NCBI GenBank assembly: GCA_024398055.1
Contig: CP073749.1
Span: forward strand, 3,472,594 to 3,536,593
DNA length: 64,000 bases
Direction of reading: 5' to 3'
Origin: a bacterium SCSIO 12741
GTDB taxonomy: Bacteria > Bacteroidota > Bacteroidia > Flavobacteriales_G > Salibacteraceae
How positions within the stretch are numbered: position 1 is the stretch's first letter; each line of letters begins with the position of its first letter. The notes beneath the pieces are model-generated. The model saw nothing but the letters and a program-made list of their open reading frames with translations, did not search any database and had not been told where the DNA came from. This document shows positions 61,266 to 64,000 of the stretch, piece by piece. Position numbers and translations under genes: made by a program.

Positions 61266-61395
61266 GTGACTTGGCTGGGGCTTGGCGTCGCTTCGCTCCT
61301 TCAGGTTCGAGTGTGAGAAGCGAGTACGAGGAAAATGATAGTATTAGGCATAAAAAAAGCCCGACGTTTTATCGTCAGGCTTCCTTCTTTGTGAC
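61266..61395. repeat. Exact 130-bp direct repeat, right copy (block C)
   Basis: This is identical to 59115-59244. It ends in the tRNA-Lys gene, so its last bases (61391-61395) are part of the tRNA 3' end. Just upstream, 61234-61260 keeps a short remnant of block A/B sequence (CGTTCTCAGGCCTCGC). 61116-61233 holds nothing else. Confidence 0.92.
61352..61382 (-). terminator. Terminator of tRNA-Lys
   Basis: On the minus strand AAGCCTGACGATAAAACGTC is followed by GGGCTTTTTTT, a stem of nine pairs with one mismatch. It starts 10 bases after the tRNA 3' end. A second copy lies in the left 130-bp repeat (59200-59231). Confidence 0.88.
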
Positions 61396-61464
61396 TTGGC
61401 TGGGGCTCGAACCCAGGACCCTCTCCTTAAAAGGGAGATGCTCTACCAACTGAGCTACCAAGTC
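61392..61464 (-). tRNA. tRNA-Lys (anticodon TTT)
   Basis: The 73-base cloverleaf has acceptor stem GACTTGG/CCAAGTC, D-arm GCTCAGTTGGTAGAGC, anticodon arm TCTCC-CTTTTAA-GGAGA, T-arm CTGGG-TTCGAGC-CCCAG and discriminator A. CCA is not encoded. It is read on the minus strand and followed by its own terminator. The 3' 17 bases of the gene are copied at 59115 and 61266. Confidence 0.96.
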
Positions 61465-61540
61465 TCCGTAATGAGGCTGCAAATATAGTGGCTTTCTTAA
61501 ATACCACAAGCCTTCAGCGAAAAAAATATTTGAGTTTTTT

Positions 61541-61573
61541 TTTGGCCTCTCCCTAACGAATTCAGTTACTTTG
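61541..61573 (+). promoter_or_regulatory. Possible promoter of aroK
   Basis: TTTG (61541-61544), 21 bases, TTACTTTG (61566-61573). The -7 part deviates by spacing from TAnnTTTG. The start codon follows 16 bases later. Confidence 0.4.
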
Positions 61574-61589
61574 ATTTCCGACTTTTTTT

Positions 61590-62117
61590 ATGGCAAAAAA
61601 TATTTTCCTAATTGGTTATATGGGCTCCGGGAAAACAACCTGGGGAAAGAAATTAGCCCACCGTACAAATCTCCCCTTTGTTGATCTGGACGCGGCCTTG
61701 GTGCAACATTTTCAAATGTCAATCAACGACTATTTTGAAAAACACGGGGTGGATGCTTTCCGACTGGAGGAGCAAAAAATGCTTCATAAGGTATCCGAAA
61801 AACAAGGGCAAATAATTGCTTGTGGAGGAGGTACTCCATGCTATCATAACAACATAGATTGGATGAATGAGCATGGAATGACCATCTATTTTAGTGCGAC
61901 GGCGGAACAATTACACAGCCGATTGAAAAAAGATCGCTCGCAAAGACCCTTACTTAAGGATGAAAAAGAGGCCAATTTGTTGGGACCTATTACCTTACAA
62001 TTGGAACGAAGAGTGATCGATTACAGCAAGGCCAAATGGAGTATAGATGCCTTCAATTTGAACGCAACCAAGCTCAATGCTCTAATCGATTACTTAAAGG
62101 AGATAAACGCCCTCTGA
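61590..62117 (+). CDS. aroK: Shikimate kinase
   Basis: This 175-residue enzyme phosphorylates shikimate at the 3-hydroxyl with ATP, the fifth step of aromatic amino acid synthesis. The P-loop GYMGSGKTT, the shikimate-binding Asp in FVDLDAAL, the Arg in FRLEEQKML, the glycine loop IIACGGGTPC and the lid Arg in KDRSQRPLL are present. The gene converges on a phosphoribosyltransferase gene, overlapping its end by 24 bp. Confidence 0.95.
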   Translation: MAKNIFLIGYMGSGKTTWGKKLAHRTNLPFVDLDAALVQHFQMSINDYFEKHGVDAFRLEEQKMLHKVSEKQGQIIACGGGTPCYHNNIDWMNEHGMTIYFSATAEQLHSRLKKDRSQRPLLKDEKEANLLGPITLQLERRVIDYSKAKWSIDAFNLNATKLNALIDYLKEINAL

Positions 62118-62603
62118 TTTCTTGGAGAAATCCACAGAGATGTGTTCTTGCATAGTGGTGGCCAGGTTCAAGCCTACAAAATCTGCGGTAACCGGGTAAC
62201 GGTGATGTTCGCGGTTTACAAGAATCACTGTTTTCAAAGATTTGACGGGAAAACCCAAAATATGTCTTACAGCGTAGGCCAGGGTGTGCCCGGAGTTTAA
62301 CACGTCATCCACTAACAGCACTGGTTGATTGACCCAAGTTTCATCATCCAAGTCGGTATGAATGGGATGATCAAGCGGAGCATCCTTATCAATGGTCATC
62401 TGACCAAAGGTGATTTCAAATTCCGCAATTTGAGAAAGAATGTCCTTCAAGCGATTGGCAAACTCATAACCGCGGTGAGCGATCCCTACCAAAACGATTT
62501 TCTTTTCCTGATGGTAGTTTTCGTAAATCTCATGAGCGATTCGTTGAATCTTTTGTTCGATCTGCTGGGCGGTAAGTACCTTTATCTTTTCTGCTGTTGC
62601 CAT
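62094..62603 (-). CDS. Phosphoribosyltransferase (PyrR/Hpt-like)
   Basis: This 169-residue protein has the type I PRTase PRPP loop VLLVDDVLNSGHTLAYAV and the N-terminal KIVLVGIAHRGYEFANRL of purine/PyrR-type enzymes. Bacteroidota commonly have this gene next to aroK. Substrate could be a purine base or it may act as a PyrR-like regulator; sequence alone does not decide. The 3' end overlaps that of aroK by 24 bp on the opposite strand. Confidence 0.88.
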   Translation of the reverse strand: MATAEKIKVLTAQQIEQKIQRIAHEIYENYHQEKKIVLVGIAHRGYEFANRLKDILSQIAEFEITFGQMTIDKDAPLDHPIHTDLDDETWVNQPVLLVDDVLNSGHTLAYAVRHILGFPVKSLKTVILVNREHHRYPVTADFVGLNLATTMQEHISVDFSKKSEGVYLL

Positions 62604-62639
62604 CCTGGAGGATTTAGTGCTTTCAAAAATAATACAAGC

Positions 62640-63227
62640 TTACTTGCGAACGAGATTAATAAAGAGCTCGTTTCCCTGCCGAGGCTCAATGGAGTTGTGC
62701 GCGGTTTCCATTACCTGAATGTTGAAGTGGGGGGAGAAGAGGGGTTCATACATCTCTTTGTTACCACCAAATGGCGGATGATCTTCAAACAAGGGAATTT
62801 GAAAGAGGAGTCCAACTAACTTTCCTCCGGGTTTAATAATCTGAGCGGTTTGAGCTACATAATGTTCTCGTTCAGAAGGGTGTAAGGCGCAAAAAAAGGT
62901 CTGTTCAATCATCATGTCGAAGGACTCTTCCATCTCGAAGAAATTGACATGAAGCAAGTGCTCCTTGGGAAAAGTGGGAACACGCTCTGCAAATTTCTGG
63001 ATGGCACTGGCAGAAATATCGGCCACCCAAACGTTGGTAAATCCTTGTTGGTGCAAATATTCAGCCTCATAAGCGTTTCCGGCACCTGGAATCAAGATTC
63101 TAAGGGATTTGTCCTCAAGCTGATCGAAGTAAGTTTTTAGTGGAGTAGAGGGGAAGCCAATGTCCCAACCGGTATCCTCCGTATTATAGCGCTCGTCCCA
63201 GTAGTTTTGATCAAAGGTCAATTCCAT
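62640..63227 (-). CDS. TPMT-like class I methyltransferase
   Basis: This 195-residue SAM-dependent methyltransferase starts NYWDERYNTEDTGWDIGFPSTPL, the hallmark of the thiopurine methyltransferase group (W-D/E-G...P), followed by the SAM loop RILIPGAGNAYEAEYL, ADISASAIQKF and MIEQTFFCALHP. Bacterial members methylate thiols, selenium, tellurium or halides. Its start overlaps the stop of the RlmD-like gene by 17 bp, so they are co-transcribed. Confidence 0.9.
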   Translation of the reverse strand: MELTFDQNYWDERYNTEDTGWDIGFPSTPLKTYFDQLEDKSLRILIPGAGNAYEAEYLHQQGFTNVWVADISASAIQKFAERVPTFPKEHLLHVNFFEMEESFDMMIEQTFFCALHPSEREHYVAQTAQIIKPGGKLVGLLFQIPLFEDHPPFGGNKEMYEPLFSPHFNIQVMETAHNSIEPRQGNELFINLVRK

Positions 63228-63999
63228 TTCTTCTTTCCAGTTTTACCACGTTTTCTACGTGATGGGTGTGAGGAAACATATCTACCGGTTGAACAGCTTT
63301 TATCTCGTAGTGTTCACTCAGCAATTGTAAGTCCCGAGCCTGAGTTGCTGGGTTACAGCTTACATAGACAATTCGACGAGGAGCACAGTAGAGTAAACTT
63401 TCCACCACATCTGCATGCATACCAGCTCGAGGAGGATCCGTAATTACAATATCGGGTCTTCCGTGCTCGTCAATAAAGGATTTGCTCAGCAAATCTTTCA
63501 TGTCACCAGCGTAGAAGTCTACGTTTTCAATTTCATTTACACTTGAATTGATCCAAGCGTCTTCAATCGCTTCAGGAACGGATTCAATTCCAATCACCTT
63601 TTTGGCCTGGCGGGCCACGAAATTGGCTATGGTACCGGTACCTGTATAGAGGTCATACACTAAGTCATTTTCAGTAATCTCAGCATAATCCCGGGTTACC
63701 TTATACAATTCATAAGCCTGCTTGGAATTGGTTTGGAAAAAGGACTTTGGACCAATTTTAAACGTCAGGCCTTCCATTTCCTCTTCGATGTATTCCTGTC
63801 CATCAAAGCAGATAATTTCCTGATCGTAAATCGTGTCATTCATTTTGGTATTGATCACGTAAAGCAGACTGGTCAAGTCAGGAAAATTCTCTTTCAGGTA
63901 GTTCATCACCAACGGAATATTTTCAGGCTGATCTTCACCGAAGCTCACCAAAACCATCCATTCGTTGGTCGAGGTACTGCGGATCATAACGTTGCGCAA
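63211..63999 (-). CDS. rlmD: 23S rRNA (uracil-5)-methyltransferase, RlmD family, 3' part
   Basis: This is the C-terminal 262 residues of a TrmA/RlmD-type methyltransferase that continues past the right edge. Visible landmarks are FFQTNSKQAYELYKVTRDYA, SAM motif LVYDLYTGTGTIANFVARQA, VIGIESVPEAIEDAW, ITDPPRAGMHADV, the catalytic Cys in VYVSCNPATQARDL and the C-terminal VDMFPHTHHVENVVKLER with the general base Glu. It methylates uracil C5 in 23S rRNA (position 1939 in E. coli for RlmD). The N-terminal TRAM domain is outside the window. Confidence 0.9.
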   Translation of the reverse strand: MRNVMIRSTSTNEWMVLVSFGEDQPENIPLVMNYLKENFPDLTSLLYVINTKMNDTIYDQEIICFDGQEYIEEEMEGLTFKIGPKSFFQTNSKQAYELYKVTRDYAEITENDLVYDLYTGTGTIANFVARQAKKVIGIESVPEAIEDAWINSSVNEIENVDFYAGDMKDLLSKSFIDEHGRPDIVITDPPRAGMHADVVESLLYCAPRRIVYVSCNPATQARDLQLLSEHYEIKAVQPVDMFPHTHHVENVVKLERRNGIDL

Positions 64000-64000
64000 T

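Overview
The window is chromosomal DNA from a member of the Bacteroidota, most likely a marine-type Flavobacteriales relative (my inference). The evidence is that at least six large secreted proteins end in Por/type IX secretion (T9SS) sorting domains, that several promoters match the Bacteroidota form TTG-N(17-23)-TAnnTTTG, and that the core genes have typical Bacteroidota forms: a NusB of about 316 residues, leucine dehydrogenase and RlmD. GC content is moderate in the core and falls in the accessory islands.

Layout. 0-7 kb: a minus-strand group with two tandem amidinotransferases and a TMEM175-like channel, then a membrane-bound sigma-54 activator and an NAD(P)-binding protein. 6.7-11.6 kb: an accessory region with REP/BIME-like hairpins, two gene cassettes preceded by a diverged repeat of about 220 bp, an OLD-like ATPase/TOPRIM gene split by a -1 frame change at a slippery heptamer, and an attC-like palindrome at its stop codon. 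11.6-18.3 kb: housekeeping genes (MsbA-type ABC exporter, leucine dehydrogenase, nusB, upp, a PlsC-like acyltransferase). 18.3-24 kb: many small single-domain genes (HxlR with its divergent target, DUF2947-like, DUF1905, DUF4269, AraC, VOC, GNAT).

24-52.6 kb: mostly secreted or surface proteins (Kelch, MORN-like, thioredoxin lipoprotein, LRR pair, Peptidase_S74 chaperone proteins, a 1400-residue 5'-nucleotidase/choice-of-anchor protein, S41 protease, class 3 lipase, a giant Ig-like repeat protein). Among them are a TylF-type methyltransferase and a DUF4062 protein. 52.9-56 kb: a protein with an eCIS-cargo-like N-terminus, a TPR protein and unknown genes.

56.1-61.5 kb: the most unusual region. 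A three-gene exported caspase-like operon and a beta-helix/two-TM protein each lie between direct repeats that contain 3' ends of tRNA genes, next to an intact tRNA-Lys(TTT). One repeat pair is 130 bp and identical. 61.6-64 kb: core genes again (aroK, a phosphoribosyltransferase, a TPMT-like methyltransferase, and the 3' part of a RlmD-family rRNA methyltransferase cut by the window edge).

Three genes are interrupted by single -1 frame changes (ATPase/TOPRIM, second LRR gene, giant repeat protein). Real frameshifting, decay and single-base consensus errors cannot be told apart from sequence alone.
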